Shown here piece after piece: positions 63,110 to 64,000 of a stretch of DNA of 64,000 nt. The stretch covers positions 25,333-89,332 of the forward strand of contig CALUST010000008.1 of the NCBI GenBank assembly GCA_944323505.1. The letters run 5' to 3'. Source of the DNA: an uncultured Bacteroidales bacterium (GTDB taxonomy: Bacteria > Bacteroidota > Bacteroidia > Bacteroidales > UBA932). Positions within the stretch are counted from its first letter, which is position 1. Every line of letters starts with the position of its first letter. Position numbers and translations under genes: made by a program. The notes beneath the pieces are model-generated. The model saw only the letters and a program-made list of their open reading frames with translations, did not search any database and was not told the DNA's origin.

Positions 63110-63450
63110 CTGAAGGCAGAGGCGAAACTTTTCGTGAAGTGAAGGCGGGTGCATTTCATAATAGCAGAGGCAGTGCATTTCCTGGTGCCTAATAGCTGAG
63201 TCGATGCATTTCTTTGGGCGCGCCCGGTGGATATATAAAATGTCCTCCGACGGCCGCGATTTTGCCGGGAAAGTGTGCCCGATGGCATTTTCAAAATGCC
63301 GACGGCCGCGAAAAGGCCGCAATATCGCGCCCGGTGGACAGGTGTTTTGCATTCCACCGGGCGCGGTTCATTCTGACGGTGCCGCCTCTGGGGAACTGGA
63401 TATGTACCGCCTCCGCGGATGAGGATGCCACGCCTCAGCCTCTCACATAA
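63110..63450. repeat. repeat- and hairpin-rich intergenic block beside the rRNA operon
   Basis: No convincing gene was found in these 340 bases. The block holds [A/G]TGCATTTC three times (63149, 63173, 63204); GCAGAGGC twice (63116, 63164); CCGACGGCCGCGA twice (63247-63259, 63299-63311); the palindrome GGCATTTT-C-AAAATGCC (63284-63300); and CGCGCCCGGTGGA twice in direct (63219-63231, 63326-63338) and once in inverted orientation (63353-63365). Frames of 60-130 codons exist on both strands but look like by-products of the GC-rich repeats. It may be a dispersed repeat family or a structured RNA. Confidence 0.6.
63326..63365. repeat. perfect 13-bp inverted repeat (strong hairpin)
   Basis: CGCGCCCGGTGGA (63326-63338) and TCCACCGGGCGCG (63353-63365) flank a 14-base loop. 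No T run follows on either strand, so it is not a standard terminator. Confidence 0.8.
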
Positions 63451-63455
63451 CGAAA

Positions 63456-63491
63456 GAGTCCCGGGGACGACTTCCGTCATCTCCGGGACTC
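63456..63491 (-). terminator. terminator of the rRNA operon
   Basis: GAGTCCCGG (63456-63464) and CCGGGACTC (63483-63491) form a 9-bp stem. Read leftward it is followed by TTTCGTTAT. It lies 24 bases past the 5S 3' end. Confidence 0.85.
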
Positions 63492-63515
63492 CCGGCCATC
63501 CCTGGCCATTTAAAA

Positions 63516-63625
63516 GCGGCAGCGACCTACTCTCCCACCTGGTGGGGCAGTACCATCGGCGCGCGCGGGCTTAACTTCTCTGTTCGGTATGGGTAGAGGT
63601 GGGTCCCCGCGGCTCTAGCCGCCGC
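63516..63625 (-). rRNA. rrf: 5S ribosomal RNA
   Basis: The minus strand carries the canonical 5S core (CCCATACCGAACAGAGAAG, TTAAGCCC, GGGAGAGTAGG), and its ends pair as GCGGC/GCCGC. The length is about 110 nt; the ends could be off by a few bases. It is the last gene of a leftward rRNA operon. Confidence 0.95.
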
Positions 63626-63781
63626 AGTATATCACAATGAGAGAGAATCACGCGGAATTCCGCAGTCGAATGTCTGACCTTATTTCCCGGCGTCTTTTCC
63701 CATTCCGGGATTATGTGTCCTGCGCGGAGGATGCCCGGCCCGCGGGATACGCTCCCGCATTCCATCGCACCTCCGCTCAAG

Positions 63782-64000
<219 letters not shown>

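Noticed and set aside
63110-63480. CRISPR array or small protein genes in the repeat block
   Set aside because: Repeat spacing is irregular (24 and 31 bases), the repeats are too short and there are no cas genes. The frames are GC-rich repeat translations.

Overview
The window is a chromosomal segment of a Bacteroidota bacterium, most likely order Bacteroidales. Four things point there. Bacteroidota-restricted families are present (Porin_10-type porin, FimB/Mfa2-type fimbrial lipoprotein with DUF3575 and OmpA/DUF3868-like partners, DUF4199, DUF4295, DUF4296). Promoters carry the TAnnTTTG -7 element of the Bacteroidota primary sigma factor. Shine-Dalgarno sequences are mostly absent. LepB is very long (450 aa). 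The species cannot be named from the sequence. No phage, insertion sequence, CRISPR array or plasmid gene was found. The window is housekeeping DNA plus one surface-structure locus, and it ends inside an rRNA operon.

Layout: 1-4.3 kb holds a sugar nucleotidyltransferase, a CPBP membrane protease, and a leftward pair made of a MurU-like nucleotidyltransferase and an AmgK-like sugar kinase fused to a RapZ C-terminal domain. 4.3-6.4 kb is NAD salvage (pncB, pncA). 6.5-15.8 kb holds an outer-membrane porin, a MltF-like lytic transglycosylase, a LolC/E-like permease, an M13 peptidase lipoprotein, a TPR protein and dprA. 15.9-22.2 kb holds queA, a Nudix hydrolase, pyrE, an SRPBCC protein, an rRNA m5C methyltransferase, tatD and a type I asparaginase. 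22.3-24.7 kb is an ExbB / small membrane protein / ExbD / ExbD cassette. 24.8-34.9 kb holds alkaline phosphatase, asnS, udk, a TonB-like protein, an S41 protease, dCMP deaminase, an acyl-CoA/ACP ligase and a large unrecognised membrane-anchored protein.

35-41.5 kb holds ridA, tRNA-Arg(CCT), rpmF, yceD, typA, guaA, a gamma-class carbonic anhydrase homologue, a 2-hydroxyacid dehydrogenase and tRNA-Leu(CAG). 41.6-47.5 kb is a five-gene leftward fimbrial operon that starts with a lipoprotein carrying a HExxHxxH zinc-protease motif. 47.6-55.7 kb is a leftward series from ftsY and pheT through DUF4296, amidohydrolase, radical SAM, dtd and deoC to a beta-barrel protein. 55.8-61.2 kb is translation and secretion: rpmB-rpmG-DUF4295, then thrS-infC-rpmI-rplT-lepB. 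61.3-63.1 kb holds DUF4199 and a GT2 glycosyltransferase. 63.1-63.45 kb is a repeat- and hairpin-rich intergenic block, followed by the 5S gene and the 3' end of 23S rRNA, both leftward.

The points most worth following are: (1) the kinase-RapZ fusion beside the MurU homologue, which joins a probable amino-sugar recycling kinase to an amino-sugar-sensing and RNA-binding fold; (2) infC, which appears to start at AUC behind a strong Shine-Dalgarno in a lineage that rarely uses one; (3) the metallopeptidase lipoprotein at the head of the fimbrial operon; (4) a palindrome made of two face-to-face -7 boxes between the Nudix gene and pyrE; (5) a GT2 enzyme with a 7-residue tandem repeat inside its catalytic domain; (6) the repeat block next to the rRNA operon. 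The -7 boxes also decide several start codons, because some longer reading frames begin upstream of, or inside, the promoter.
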